Origin: Elephas maximus indicus
Taxonomy: Eukaryota > Chordata > Mammalia > Proboscidea > Elephantidae
Direction: 5' to 3'
DNA length: 64,000 bases
Assembly (NCBI RefSeq): GCF_024166365.1
Contig: NW_026060237.1
Span: 2,232,001-2,296,000, forward strand
The translations under genes and the position numbers were made by a program. A model generated the notes under the pieces. It did no database searches, was not told the DNA's origin, and worked only from the letters and a program-made list of their open reading frames with translations. Below, piece by piece: positions 12,690 to 22,786 of the stretch (position 1 is its first letter; every line of letters begins with the position of its first letter).

Positions 12690-12912
12690 TTTCAAGGCTT
12701 CCCAGGGTGGTGCAGATGGTTAAGTACTGGACTATCAACTGAAAGGCTGGTAGTTCTAACCCAAGCAGGGGAATCTCAGATGTAAGGAAGGCCAAGAGAT
12801 TTGCTTCTACAAGTTCACCGTCTTAAAAACTGGGGGTAGCAGGTATACAGAGCACACTTGGGGTCCCACGGTCTTGAGTAAATTGCAGTAGACTTGACAC
12901 AAGTAACAAAAA
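12690..12912 (+). mobile_element. AfroSINE, plus orientation
   Basis: The head 'ggtggtgcagatggttaag' followed by 'ctggactatcaactgaaag' and a body of the subtype that includes 'agatttgcttctacaag' is clear. The 3' tail is degraded ('taaattgcagtagacttga'). Confidence 0.8.
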
Positions 12913-13250
12913 CAAATGTTTCTAGGAATTTGTCCGTTTTGTCTTGATCATCTGAGCAGGTAGCATAGAGCATTCATACTATTTTCCTTATAAATCATTT
13001 TTGTTTCTATAAGTTTGATAGTAATATTCCATTGTCATTTCTCATTTTATTAAGTCTTCTCTCTTTCTTATACTAGATCAAGCTTGTCACTTTTCTTACT
13101 CTTTCCAAATAACCAAGTTTTTGATTTGTTAACTTCAGTGTATTTCTATCTCCTGTTTTGTGCTAATCCTTATAAATATCTTCCTAAGCTAACTTGGATA
13201 TAACCGGCTCTTACTTTTATATTTCCTTCAAGTTTAATCTTTTCTTATAT

Positions 13251-13595
13251 TTTTATTGAAAATTGTATATTTGGAATATTACAACATTGATATTCAGGAA
13301 TTCAGATTCTGTCTGCTCCCTGGTAATGATAGTGGGTTGTAGTTTTCGGCTTTTTAGTGACTTTTGTAAACTGTACTTGTAATATTAGAATTATTTTCTG
13401 AATATGGTGACTGAACTATTGGCTACTAATGTTTAGATAGCTATGTGATCAACTACTGTTTTCAGTTTACTTAAATCTGTGGAGATAAAAGAGGAAATAA
13501 AATTAAAAAAAGATTATGAAAACCAAACAAAACCGAGAACACAAGCAAATAGAGACCCAGGAACTTCTCTTTAAACAGAGGTGTATGGTGTGGGC
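13251..13595. other. Unassigned sequence downstream of TSPY copy 1
   Basis: AT-rich, with no recognised repeat and no open frame. On the minus strand it is the 3' flank of TSPY copy 1. It does not visibly resemble the flank of copy 2 at 20,640-20,885. Confidence 0.4.
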
Positions 13596-13664
13596 TCAAG
13601 TCCTGGTTCCTTCCTCCCCCAGGTAATACTGCAGGGGATTAATCCACAGGTCTTCACTGATGAT
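13596..13664 (-). pseudogene. TSPY: TSPY copy 1, exon 5 (terminal, open)
   Basis: 69 bp reading 'IISEDLWINPLQYYLGEEG' then 'TRT' and TGA. The CAG acceptor is intact. This is the family's C-terminal 'DLWxNPLQYY' end, ending a little earlier than in human TSPY. Confidence 0.85.
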
Positions 13665-13765
13665 CTGGTAGTTCAAACAGAAAGATCATGCTAGGTTCAG
13701 CACTCATTTCCAAAGCAGATGTGAACACACCAAGGCCTTTTCTCACCTTATGTACAGAGGTCTGC

Positions 13766-13890
13766 CTCAGCAATCCTGTTCTACTCTGGGAAGCTGGGAC
13801 CAGAGAACCAATTGAAAAAATTAATGCTGGTATCATGATGCCTGTCCTTGTAGGTCCACTGGATTGGAGTGGAATAAGATGCTATATATC
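13766..13890 (-). pseudogene. TSPY: TSPY copy 1, exon 4
   Basis: Reads '[20 protein letters not shown]' then '[16 protein letters not shown]' and a TAG stop, then 'NRIAE'. The acceptor is intact; the donor is GC. The 'FFNWFS' core of the NAP domain is well kept. Seven codons between 'IQW' and 'RHHD' are missing compared with copy 2. Confidence 0.9.
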
Positions 13891-13987
13891 CTGGGGAAAT
13901 ACAGGAATGGAGCAAGAGGGCTAGATCATGTTGGCCTATAAAACACCAATGACATTCTCCCCATCCATCAAGGGAGCCACTTCTTAC

Positions 13988-14099
13988 CAGTGAAGGTAAT
14001 GTCATATTCCTTAATGATCACTTCATTCCGAAAATAGCAGTTCTTCCAAAAGAAAAATGTGATTTTGCATCAGTTATTAGGGTGGTTGAGCTTCTCCCC
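13988..14099 (-). pseudogene. TSPY: TSPY copy 1, exon 3
   Basis: 112 bp. It reads 'GEKLNHPNN', TGA, then '[18 protein letters not shown]' and 'IKEYDITFT'. The donor GTAAG is intact; the acceptor AG has become AT. Confidence 0.88.
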
Positions 14100-14233
14100 A
14101 TGGCAGAAAGTAGAAGATGAGTACAGTGAAACATCTATTCAAGAGACCTGACATTTTGGGGAGTCAAGCCCTTGCCTATTTCCATGGATGAATCCTTTCT
14201 CATTCCCGTCCCCCACCTGACCTCTGACCTGAC

Positions 14234-14311
14234 CTTCAGATTGTTCAAGTAGTGGAGCAAGTCCTTATATTACACCCTGATCATGGCTGACATCTGGGAG
14301 TGGTTCACAAC
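14234..14311 (-). pseudogene. TSPY: TSPY copy 1, exon 2
   Basis: 78 bp (26 codons) with intact flanking AG and GT. It reads 'VVNHSQMSAMIRV', a TAA stop, then 'YKDLLHYLNNLK'. The stop falls in the acidic D/E-rich stretch of the family. Confidence 0.88.
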
Positions 14312-14935
14312 CTGCTTGGGGTCAAGGAGCCTTCAGAGGCCAGGCAGAGGAGGACTAGAAGCAGACAGAGCACACCTGGCCAGCAACCAATGGCTGAGGC
14401 AGGCAGTCTCCCAGACCTCCTGTCATTGCGACAGCCACCCACACACCCCCTCAACCATGGTCCATCATCATATGCATCTTGCAGCCTAGTGGTCTTTGTG
14501 CTTATGTGAAGCCATCTGCAGGCACACATGCAGTCTATCCCCTGAGACTTCTGATGCCTGTATTCTTTGTGTGCTGTGGTCTATCCCAACACTGCTACTG
14601 TCTGCATATGGGGTGTCCTGGCTCTCCTGTGATTGCCTCTGGTCCACAGTCAGGGTGCTGGGGGTGAAGCCTTGGTGCCGTGTGTCCTAGATGAGCCCCA
14701 GGCACTTCATATGGGTGTCTAGCTCTGTTTGGATCTCTGACGGATTTCTATGAGGCATTGAGAGGGCACATATGTGGGGGATGGGGAGAAGGGGCTGTGG
14801 ATGCAGAGGCTGGAGCTGCCTGGTGTATTCTGGGGTTGGGATGCTGGGGCTGTGTAAAGGACAATGGCTAATCTGCAAAGAAAACTTACATAAGGAGAAC
14901 CTTGCCTTTTGGAGATGAGGTACTGGTAGTGACTG

Positions 14936-15118
14936 GAAACTCTGGTGGTGTAGTGGCTAAGTGCTAGGGCTGCTAAACAAAGCTTTGGCAGTTCCAATCT
15001 GCCAGGCACTCCTTGGAAACTCTATGGGGCAGTTCCACTCCTTCCTCTAGGGTCACTATGAGTCGGAATCAACTCGATGGCACTGGGTTTTTTTTTTTTT
15101 TTTGGTTTTTAGTCACTG
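14936..15118 (+). mobile_element. AfroSINE in TSPY copy 1 intron 1
   Basis: Plus-strand AfroSINE with head 'ctggtggtgtagtggctaa', body 'ctccttggaaactctatgg' and tail 'atgagtcggaatcaactcg', ending in a T-rich stretch. A SINE in the same orientation sits at the same place in copy 2 (22,322-22,490). Confidence 0.92.
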
Positions 15119-15392
15119 ACTGGAACTGACATTCAGGTCCTTGGAGCTATTCTTATGCTGCCTGTGGTCTCTGCCCCTAGTCCCCAGGAAGGTTTGCCCT
15201 GCTCAGGACAGGCCAAAACATTCACCTGCAGTGTTCTCTTAGTATGGATGCTGGTCTGGCTCTATTCCCCTACCTGTGTCCTCTCCGGACTCCATGCACA
15301 CTCTCCACCCAACTTTCTGCTCTTTTAGCCCTCTTCCCTCACCCGCCTCCCACCATTCAGAGGCCTCAGGGAGACAAACACAGAAAGGATAT

Positions 15393-15489
15393 TGCTTTGA
15401 CCCAGAATCCTGGGATGCCCTGGATGATGGCGCTTCTGTGGTCCAGATAAGGCTTGCGACTCTGCACCTGCTTGTGCCTCAGGCACAAC
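15393..15489 (-). pseudogene. TSPY: TSPY copy 1, exon 1 (3' end only)
   Basis: Open in frame and reads 'KPYLDHRSAIIQGIPGFW' then 'VKA'. This is the junction between the N-terminal helix and the NAP domain. The donor after 'VKA' is AT where copy 2 keeps GT. Homology to copy 2 stops at about 15,489, where an RTE tail starts. Confidence 0.85.
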
Positions 15490-15597
15490 TATAACAACTA
15501 TCATGAGGATGGCTCAGGAGCAGGCAGTGTTTTGTCCTGTTGCACATGAGTGGGAATCAACTCTGTGGCACCTAACAACAACAGGAACAACAAGTTC
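15490..15597 (+). mobile_element. RTE 3' tail fragment
   Basis: Plus-strand RTE tail: 'atcatgaggatggctcagg', then 'gttttgtcctgttgcacat', ending 'ggcacctaacaacaacagg'. It abuts and truncates TSPY copy 1 exon 1. Confidence 0.85.
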
Positions 15598-15599
15598 TG

Positions 15600-15908
15600 C
15601 CTTAGAGACCCTATAGAACAGAGTAGAACTGCCCCACAGGAGTTCTAAAGAGCAACTGGTGGATTCAAATTGCTAATTTCTTGGTTAGCAGCCTATCTCT
15701 TAAGTACTGAGTCACCAGGCCTCCTTCTAAGTACGTAAAAAATAAACCCAAACAAGCCTCTTGCTGTTGAGTCAATTCTGACTCATAGTAACACTACTGA
15801 AGAGAGTAGAAGTGCCACCTAGGGTTTCCAAGGAGTAGCTGGTGGATTTGAGATGCTGACCTTTTGGTTAGCAGCCAGACTCAACCACTGCACCACTAGG
15901 GCTCCTCT
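15600..15908 (-). mobile_element. Two AfroSINE fragments, minus orientation
   Basis: About 15,600-15,722 and 15,745-15,908 each show the minus-strand order of the SINE body: 'agagtagaactgccccaca', then 'ttggttagcagcc', then 'ccaccag...' type head. The second includes its 'cttgctgttgagtcaattc' tail. Confidence 0.88.
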
Positions 15909-15934
15909 AAATACTTCGGATGACATAAATGTGA

Positions 15935-17165
15935 AGGTTGTCCTTGTTAGGTGCCATGGAATTGGTTCTGCAGTATTCAGTTCATCTCGTTGAGGGTCTT
16001 CCCTTTTTTTTTTTTTTTTGCTGACACTCCTCATTACCAAGCATGATGTCCTTCTGCAAGGTGTGGTCCCTCCTGATAAAATGTTCAAAGAACTTGGGAT
16101 GAAGTCCTGCCATCCCCCCTTCTAAGGGACATTCTGGCTGTATTTCTTCCAAGATAGATTTGTTTGATCTTCTGGCGATCCACAATACATTTAATATTCT
16201 TCAACAACACTATAATTTGTATGCATTGATTTATCTTTGGTCATCCTTATTCAGTTTCTGGCCTTTCATGTATATGAGGCAATTGAAAATATCATGGTTA
16301 AACTGAATGCTTCAAAGGTCAGCGGAGCAAGGAAGCAGGTTTGGGAACTATGGCTTAAGGGGACTTCTAAGTCAATTGGCAAAATAATTCTATCATGAAA
16401 ACATTCTGCATCCCACTTTGAAATGTGGCATCTGGGGTCTTAAATGCTAACAACTGGCCATCTAAGATGCGTCAATTTGTCTCAACCCACATGGATCAAA
16501 GGAGAATGAAGAACACCAAGGTCACAGGATAACTATGAGCCCAAGAGACAGAAAGGGCCACATGAGCCAGAGACTTACATCATCCTGAGACCAGAAGAAC
16601 TAGATGGTGCCCAGCCACAACCGATGACTGCCCTGACAGGGAGCACAACAGAGAACTCCTGAAGGAGCAGGAGATCAGTGGGATGCAGACCCCAAATTCT
16701 CATAAAAAGACCAGACTTCATGGTCTGACTGAGACTAGAAGAATCCCAGTGGTCATTGTCCCCAAACCTTCTGTTGGCCCAGGACAGGAACCATTCCTGA
16801 AGACAACTCATCAGACATAGAAGGGACTGGACAATGTGTTGGAGAGAGATGCTGATAAAGAGTGAGCTACTTGTATCAGGTGGACATTTGAGACTGTGTT
16901 GGCATCTCCTGTCTGGAGGGGAGATAGGAGGGTAGAGAGGGTTAGAAACTGGCAAAATTGTCATGAAAGTAGAGACTGGAAGGGCTGACTCATTAGGGCG
17001 AGATTAAGTGGGAGTCTGGAGTAAGGTATATGTAAGCTTATATGTGACAAACTGACTTGATTTGTAAATGATCACTTAAAGTTCAATAAAAATTATTTAA
17101 AAAAATCATGGCTTGAGCCAGGCACACAATAGTCCTATATGTGACATTCTTAAAGTGACATTCCT
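15935..17165 (-). mobile_element. RTE 3' part, minus orientation, interrupted by an L1
   Basis: The tail is near 15,940 ('gttaggtgccatggaattg'), followed by the RTE C-terminal coding region in reverse ('tcctcattaccaagcatga', 'tgtatatgaggcaattgaa'). The frame is broken. Sequence that continues the same RTE resumes at 17,105 ('atcatggcttgagccaggc') after an L1 insertion at 16,298-17,104. Confidence 0.8.
16298..17104 (+). mobile_element. L1 3'UTR-only insertion inside an RTE
   Basis: About 807 bp of L1 3'UTR in plus orientation. It parallels the 3'UTRs at 35,284-36,100 and 59,305-60,150 and ends 'ttcaataaaaattatttaa'. It is flanked by 'atcatgg' on both sides (16,291-16,297 and 17,105-17,111), a target-site duplication, and the host RTE continues across it. 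Confidence 0.85.
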
Positions 17166-17199
17166 AGTGGCAATAGCTGATGGCTGCAGTCTCCAAAAT

Positions 17200-17800
17200 C
17201 TCTCCCCCACCTGTTTTCCTTTTTTTCCTCAACTGTCGTTATTGTGGGAGTGAGGTGGTATCACACACTAGTACACTAGTATTGGAAATCAATATCACAG
17301 TGTGATACCACCTAATTCCACTAGGATGGCTATTAAGAAAAAAAAAATGAAAGCAGGTGTTTATGAGGTTTTGGAGACCAGATCCTCAGCTATCACTTCT
17401 AGGCATGTAAAATGGTACGAACACTAAATAACAGATTGATGGCTCCTCAAAAATGTTGAAAATAGTGCTAGCATACAACCCTGCAATTTCAGTTGTAGGT
17501 ACACACTCAAAAGAAGTGTAAAGAGAAGACAATTTTGCATCCCAATATTTCTTACAGCACTTTTTACAATAGTTAAAATGTGGAAACAATTAAAATGTCC
17601 ATCAACAGGTCAATGTATGAACAAAATGTGGGACACACATACAGTGGAATATTATTAAGCCATAGAGAAAAATGAAACTGAAGAATGAATATACCATAAA
17701 ACCATACCGAATGAAATAAGTCTCTCTTAAAAGTACACATGCTGTATGATCTCACCATATGAAATAAGCAAATGTATTATTTGTTATGAGGAGAGGGAAA
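17200..17800 (+). mobile_element. Ancient L1 3' end
   Basis: Plus-strand C-terminal ORF2 to 3'UTR of an old L1: 'acagcactttttacaatag', 'gtccatcaacaggtcaatg', 'tacagtggaatattattaa', 'tgctgtatgatctcacca'. No frame remains open. Confidence 0.8.
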
Positions 17801-17869
17801 TTTTTTCTTAAGGAGCATCTTAGTTATCTAGTGCTGCTGTAATAGAAATACCACAGTGGCTTTAACAAA

Positions 17870-18058
17870 CTAATAAATAAATAAATAAATAACTCTACCA
17901 AACCCATTGTCATTTCTGACCCGTAATGACCTCTGTAAGACAAAATAAAACTACCCAATAGAGTTTCCAAGACCAGCAGATGGATTCAAACTGCCAGCCT
18001 TTTGGTTAGCAACCAGCCACTTAACCACTGTGCCATCAAGGCTACAATATAATTCTTA
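17870..18058 (-). mobile_element. AfroSINE, minus orientation, with (TAAA)n tail
   Basis: SINE body 'ccagccttttggttagcaa' and 'ccacttaaccactgtgcca' in minus order. A short 'aataaataaataaataa' tract precedes the 'ccaaacccattgtcatt' tail. Confidence 0.88.
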
Positions 18059-18059
18059 C

Positions 18060-18335
18060 ATATTGCAGTTTGAGGCTTGAATTTTTTCCTCAGTTAGTTG
18101 CTTCACCCTGAGAAATGCAATACGTTCTTGTTTTTTGGTTTCTAACTCCAGGTCTTTGGTCATTTCATTACACTGCTTTAGCTTGTCTGCTCAAGCCGCC
18201 CTTTGAAATCTTTCGTGCAGCTCTTTTACTTCATCATCTCTTCCATTCCAGCCACTCTTTGGAAACTCTATGGGGAAGTTCTAGTCTATTCTACAGGGTC
18301 ACTATGAGTTGGAATCAACTTAATGGCATGGGGTA
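18060..18335. mobile_element. RTE internal fragment (minus) joined to AfroSINE 3' half (plus)
   Basis: 18,065-18,240 matches the minus-strand RTE at 59,040-59,210 ('tttgaaatctttcgtgcag', 'cttcatcatctcttcc'). 18,245-18,335 is the plus-strand SINE 3' half ('ctatgagttggaatcaact'). Confidence 0.75.
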
Positions 18336-18459
18336 CAAGTGTGTCTATACATACACATTTAGCTGTTTAAATAAAGTGACTAATTCATTGAAACAAACAA
18401 CAAAACGTAATTAAATGAAACATCACCAAAGATCACCCAACATGACACCCAAAATAGGA

Positions 18460-19200
18460 ATTGTTATATAATTCTGGAAAATGTTAAATTCATAATGTAA
18501 ATCTTCAAAGAAGCAAATACACAGCTCTCTGGGGGCTGCTCCCCCGGACACCCTGCACACTGTCCCTCTAAAGAGCCACTTCGCAGGCTGCTGTCCTGCC
18601 AAGGTCCTGAGGCAGCCCGGCCTTCCCCAGGCCGCGCCTCACTCGTCATGGGGTCTGGTGGCCGCTGGGGCAAGTATTTGCGTTTCTGTGCCGTTGTATG
18701 TTAAAAAGTTCAGAAGGGAGTCCAAGTAACCATTTATACCATTGGCTGTATTGTGGCATATTCCTGAAGTCCTTGGTGGCACTCCCTATTCTTTGGTCAC
18801 CATCAGGCTGGTGAGTATCAGGACTCTTAGAGCTTACCTGGAATTGTGCAGGATCAGGTCTCAGTGGGTGATCCACGAAGCTGTTTTTTCTCCCAGATAG
18901 AAAAGTAATGCATGGGGCTGGTGGGTGTTGACCAAAAGTCATGAGTAATCTTGGGCAGGATCTGACAACAAGGTGCATCATGGCCAGAATGGGTGTATGT
19001 GTCTGTCTAAACCCACTACCTTCCACTTCTGAGGTGATACAGTGGTTCTGGGTGTTTAGAAGTATTTGAAGGACAGTACCACTACCGGACGAGAACACTG
19101 CACACTGTATGATGTTGAACTTTAGAAAAAATAGGAAAAAAAAGCTTCTATGCTTATGTGAAAAGTGAGTTTCATGGAGAATATCTGGGGCATAATGAAC
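18460..19200. other. Unique sequence between TSPY copies, with a GC-rich patch
   Basis: Not assignable to any repeat family I recognise. 18,520-18,690 is GC-rich with several CpGs, unlike its surroundings. On the minus strand it offers an ATG (context 'gaccccatgacga') followed by 'MTSEARPGEGRAASGPWQ'. Its position and strand would suit the promoter or exon 1 start of TSPY copy 1, cut off by the retroelements at 15,490-18,335. I see no convincing residue match. A longer minus-strand open stretch over 18,646-19,257 looks unstructured and is not called as a gene. Confidence 0.35.
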
Positions 19201-19204
19201 TGAT

Positions 19205-19338
19205 GGAAGCCCTGTGGGGGAGTGGTTAAAAGTCAACAGTTTGAAAGTAGCAGTCACTCCTTGGAAACACTATGGAGCAGCCCTACTCTGTCCTCTGAGT
19301 GAGAACGGACTCATGGGCACCTAACAACCTAAAAACAA
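19205..19338 (+). mobile_element. AfroSINE, truncated
   Basis: 'gccctgtgggggagtggtt' head, 'ctccttggaaacactatgg' body and 'cacctaacaacct' end, with an internal deletion. Confidence 0.85.
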
Positions 19339-19349
19339 CAAATAGAGAA

Positions 19350-20885
19350 TGCATTATTCAGGGTCCAGAGATAGTGGAGATATCCTGCTTGTAGGGGATG
19401 GCTGCCTGGTTTTTGTTAAAGAGAACTTTGTTTTCTAAGGAGGAGAAAATGGAGAAAGCATGACCGTCTCTGGTTTTGAAAAGAATTTCCTCAGACACAA
19501 AGGTCAGCTGCCTCCCTCTCCCTTAGGTTCCTGCCCTCCTATGCCCTTGTCCGTGTGTAGTCCAGGGTCCTTGATGTGTAGGGGTTACATGATTGTCTTA
19601 CGACCATTTGAATATGGTAATGGCCATGGCTGTCATTCTCTCATATAAAATGGTATAATGAAAGACCCACATTTCCCACCTTCTCCTACCTCTCTCTCTC
19701 CCTCCCTCTAGTCCCTACTTAAAACTTATTCCTAAAATTTCCAGCTGTTTCTTGGAACACTGGCAGTAATATACTGGTTCTTAGTCTCTCCAGAGGATTG
19801 TGCGTTAAATTTGGAGACGATTTTGTTCAACAGTGGACTAAAGTTTAAAATTCCCTCTGTCTTTTGTCACATTAATGTGTGTGAATATATCCATGAGGTA
19901 CCACTGAAATGTTACCAGACTGCCAGACCCTGCTCTTTAAGCCCATCCTTCATTTTTTCAATAAAAAATTTAAAGCCCAAATAAACTGCCATTTCTTTTT
20001 CCTCCTACTCCCAGCTACTGTCCTACGGAAAGAATTGTGTCCTCGTTTGGTATCCTAATGCCTGTTGAGTCCCTTCTCTCTAGCTTTATAGTCCTGGCTC
20101 CCCCTACACACTGAGACCTCCTGAGCAGTGATTTCAACAGACCAATGTCAGGAGTTGTTTTATTCCTTCAAGTCACCATCTACCTAGCACATGGACTCAC
20201 ACTTAGACACAGACAGACACCTGGAATTGTTTATTTTTCAATATCCTTCAACATTTATCAACATCTCAGTCCCTTTTTCACCGCCTACCGTCCAACTCCT
20301 TCTTCATTTCTCTCGTTCACAGGATCCGTGCGGATTATTCATTTCCAAATCTAAAGTGCCTTCTTGGATTTTTTTTTTTTACTCCTTTAGGTGAAGTTTG
20401 ATGCTGCATCATGTTCATGCCAAGTGCTGGGGGTGGCCTTGATGACACATACACACACACAGAGACACACAACATATTTTCACTGAAATACATTAAATAC
20501 TGTGTTAACTCCTCATGGACTGTTCCCGCCATATTTGTGATCTATTACATTTCCTCCCACATACATTCAAAATTATTCTCCGCAATCTTATACAACCTCC
20601 CCATGGAAATGTAAATTCTAAGGATGACTCATTGATAAAGATTTATGGATATTGGGGGGAGGATGCTAGGAGGACCTGAGCATAAGTCAGACTTTCAGGG
20701 GTAGTAGGAGGGCTGAGGGTGCATTTATAGCCGTGAAATGATAGTCCAGAGACAACATGTTAATAATGCATCCTTATTCCTGTCTGAGTGACCATGGGCA
20801 GACATAGTCCTCCCTGAGGTTAAGTTTCCCTAGCTATAGCCTATTTTGCATTGCATTTCTCTGATGTTCCTGTCTCAGACTGACT
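19350..20885. other. Unassigned sequence 3' of TSPY copy 2
   Basis: About 1.5 kb with no recognised repeat, apart from a short (CA)n near 20,445-20,470, and no convincing coding exon. On the minus strand it is the 3' flank of copy 2. Confidence 0.4.
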
Positions 20886-21032
20886 CTAGGAGGTGCTCCT
20901 AGGTCCCCAGACAACACTCATGTCAATCCCCCGTACCATGGTCCTCACCTGGACTCTCTCCATTCCTGTCATGGCTCTGTCCTCCCTCAGGTGGTATTTC
21001 AGGGGATTAATCCATACGTCCTCACTGATGAT
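20886..21032 (-). pseudogene. TSPY: TSPY copy 2, exon 5
   Basis: Reads 'IISEDVWINPLKYHLRED' and stays open to TAG at 20,886-20,888. A consensus donor CAG|GTGAGG lies at 20,949/20,948, so the exon may have ended at 20,949 with a further exon downstream, as human TSPY has six exons. The acceptor AG is GG. Confidence 0.8.
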
Positions 21033-21133
21033 CCGGTAGTGCAAATAGAAAGATCATGTCAGGGTCAGCACTCATTTCCAAAGTAGCTGGGAACACATCA
21101 AGGCCATTTCTCACCTTATCTACAGAGGTGTAC

Positions 21134-21278
21134 CTCAGTAATCCTGTTATACCCTGAGAAGTCGGAAAGAGAGAACAAGTTAAGAAGTTAACGCTGGTAT
21201 CATGATGCCTGAGTCTGTGAGCCTCACATTCATAATTCTGGAACCACTGGATCAGAGTGGAATAAAATGCCATATATC
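21134..21278 (-). pseudogene. TSPY: TSPY copy 2, exon 4
   Basis: Reads 'GYMAFYSTLIQWFQNYECEA' then 'HRLRHHDTSVNFL', after which a 1-bp deletion shifts the frame where copy 1 has 'NWFSGP'. Acceptor AG and donor GT are intact. Confidence 0.9.
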
Positions 21279-21375
21279 CTGGGCAAATACAGGAATGGAG
21301 GGAAAGGCCAAGATCATGTTGGCCTACGAAACACCCCTGACACTCTCTCTATCCATCAAGGGAACCTCTTCTTAT

Positions 21376-21487
21376 CAGTGATGGTAACGTGATATTCCTT
21401 AATGATCACTTCATTCCAAAAATACGGGTTCCTCCGAAAGAAATATGTGATTTTGCAGCCGGTATTGGGATGGATAAAATTCTCCAC
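21376..21487 (-). pseudogene. TSPY: TSPY copy 2, exon 3
   Basis: 112 bp, fully open: '[20 protein letters not shown]' then '[17 protein letters not shown]'. This is the beta-sheet core of the NAP domain. The acceptor CAG is intact; the donor is AT instead of GT. Confidence 0.92.
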
Positions 21488-21622
21488 CTGGGAGAAATGA
21501 GCAGACGAGAACAGTGAGATTTTTTTTTAGGAGAGTTCCCCTTTTGGGGAGACTAGCACATGCCTGTTTCTATGGATGAATCCCTTGTAGTTCCCCTTCC
21601 CCACCTGAGCTCTGGGTCTAAC

Positions 21623-21699
21623 CTCCAAATTGATCAGGCAGCTGAGCATGTCTCATCTTTCTCACTGATCAAGGCTGACATCTGGGGGTGGTTCGCAAT
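21623..21699 (-). pseudogene. TSPY: TSPY copy 2, exon 2
   Basis: 77 bp where copy 1 has 78. It reads 'IANHPQMSALISEKDE', then shifts frame through a lost base; the shifted frame shows the expected 'MLSCLINLE'. Acceptor CAG and donor GT are intact. Confidence 0.9.
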
Positions 21700-22321
21700 C
21701 TGCATGGGGCCAAGGAGCTTTCTGAGGCCAGGCACAGAAGAAGTCACAGCAGATGAGCACACCTGGCCAGCAACCAGTGGCTGGGGCAGGCAGTCTCCCA
21801 GACCTCTTGTCATTGCCACACCCACCCATACTCCCCCTCAACTGTGGTCCACCATCATGTGCATCCTGGGGCCTAGTGTTGTCCTGGCCTTTGTGCTCAT
21901 GTGAAGCTATCTGGAGGCTCACACATAGTCTGTCTCCTGAGACTCCTGATACCTGTCTGTCTGTGTGTTGTGATCTAGCCTGACACTGCTATTGTCTGTA
22001 TGTGGGGTGTCCTGGCTCTCCTGTGGCTGCCCCTATTCCTCAGTCAGGATGCTGCAGGCAAACCCTTGATGCCAGGTGTTCTAGATTAGCCCCAGGCACT
22101 TCCCATGGGTGCTTGGCTCTGTTTGGAGCTCTGAAAGGTTCCTATGAGGCAAAGAGAGGGCACATATGTGGGGGCTATGGAGAGGGGGTTGTGGATGCAG
22201 AAGCTGGTGTGTTCTGGGGTGGGGTGCTGAGGTTGTGTAGAGGACAACGGCTGCTCAGCAAAGAAAACTTGAGGAAGGATAATCTTACCTTTTGAAGATG
22301 AGGTATTGGTAGTGGCTGACA

Positions 22322-22490
22322 AGAAACCCTAGCGGTGGAATGGTTACATACTAGGGCTGCTAACCAAAGGGTCAGCAGTTCCAATCCACCAGGTGCTCCT
22401 TGGAAACTCTATGAGGCAGTTCTGCTCTGTATTGGAGGGCCGATATGAGTAGGAATTGATTGGACAACACTGGGTTTGTTTTTTCCTTTT
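22322..22490 (+). mobile_element. AfroSINE in TSPY copy 2 intron 1
   Basis: Occupies the same intron position and orientation as the SINE at 14,936-15,118 ('gctgctaaccaaagggtca', 'ctccttggaaactctatga'), so it was there before the duplication. Confidence 0.92.
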
Positions 22491-22786
22491 GAGTGACAGA
22501 CTGGCATGGACATTTAGGCCATCGAAGCTATTCTTATGCTGCCTGTGGCCTCTGCTCTTAGTCCCCCCAGAAGGTTTGCCCTGCTCAGGACAGAGCCAAA
22601 AGATTCACCTGCCATCCCCGCCTGAGGGTTCTCTTAGTGTGGATGTTGGCCTGGCTCTAATCTCCTACGTGTGTCCCCTCTGAACACCATGTACCCTCCC
22701 CACCCAACTTTCTGCTCTTTTAACCCTCTTCCTTCACCCACCTCCCACCAGTCGGAGGCCCTTGGGAACTCCCAGTGAAAGGATAC

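Larger units (their letters stand above)
12190..13250 (-). mobile_element. Ancient L1 ORF2 relic, split by RTE/SINE insertions
   Basis: Minus-strand L1 ORF2 finger/linker sequence at 12,190-12,330 ('atggtcttggggctttctt') continues at about 12,930-13,250 ('ccaagtttttgatttgtta'). The interruption holds RTE/SINE material at 12,330-12,650 and an AfroSINE at 12,690-12,910. No frame is open. Confidence 0.65.
13596..15489 (-). pseudogene. TSPY: TSPY-family pseudogene, copy 1 (exons 1-5, 5' truncated)
   Basis: TSPY proteins are SET/NAP-fold factors expressed in male germ cells. Five minus-strand exons can be placed: 15,393-15,489 (3' end of exon 1), 14,234-14,311, 13,988-14,099, 13,766-13,890 and 13,596-13,664. 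Together they spell family hallmarks: 'AIIQGIPGFW', 'NHSQMSAM', 'NEVIIKEY', '[13 protein letters not shown]', 'EDLWINPLQYYL'. The copy is dead. Stops lie in exon 2 (TAA), exon 3 (TGA) and exon 4 (TAG). The intron 1 donor is AT instead of GT, the intron 2 acceptor is AT instead of AG, and the intron 4 donor is GC. Relative to copy 2, exon 4 lacks 21 bp (7 codons). Exon 1 ends at an RTE tail, so the acidic N-terminal region is lost. X-linked TSPX (TSPYL2) has a similar exon plan and is the main alternative. Confidence 0.88.

Noticed and set aside
13654..13836. Minus-strand open frame ending in 'FLFELPDHQ' and its homologue at 21,022-21,273
   Set aside because: In the part 3' of exon 4 these read through intron 4 and then exon 5 in a wrong frame. 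The real exons are defined by the splice sites and family residues.
14283..14700. Several 60-75 codon frames conserved between the two TSPY copies
   Set aside because: They lie mainly in intron 1 and are alike only because the introns were duplicated.
18646..19257. 203-codon minus-strand open frame
   Set aside because: Low-complexity F-rich stretch, no recognised motif, overlaps a SINE at one end and a GC patch at the other; more likely chance than a gene.
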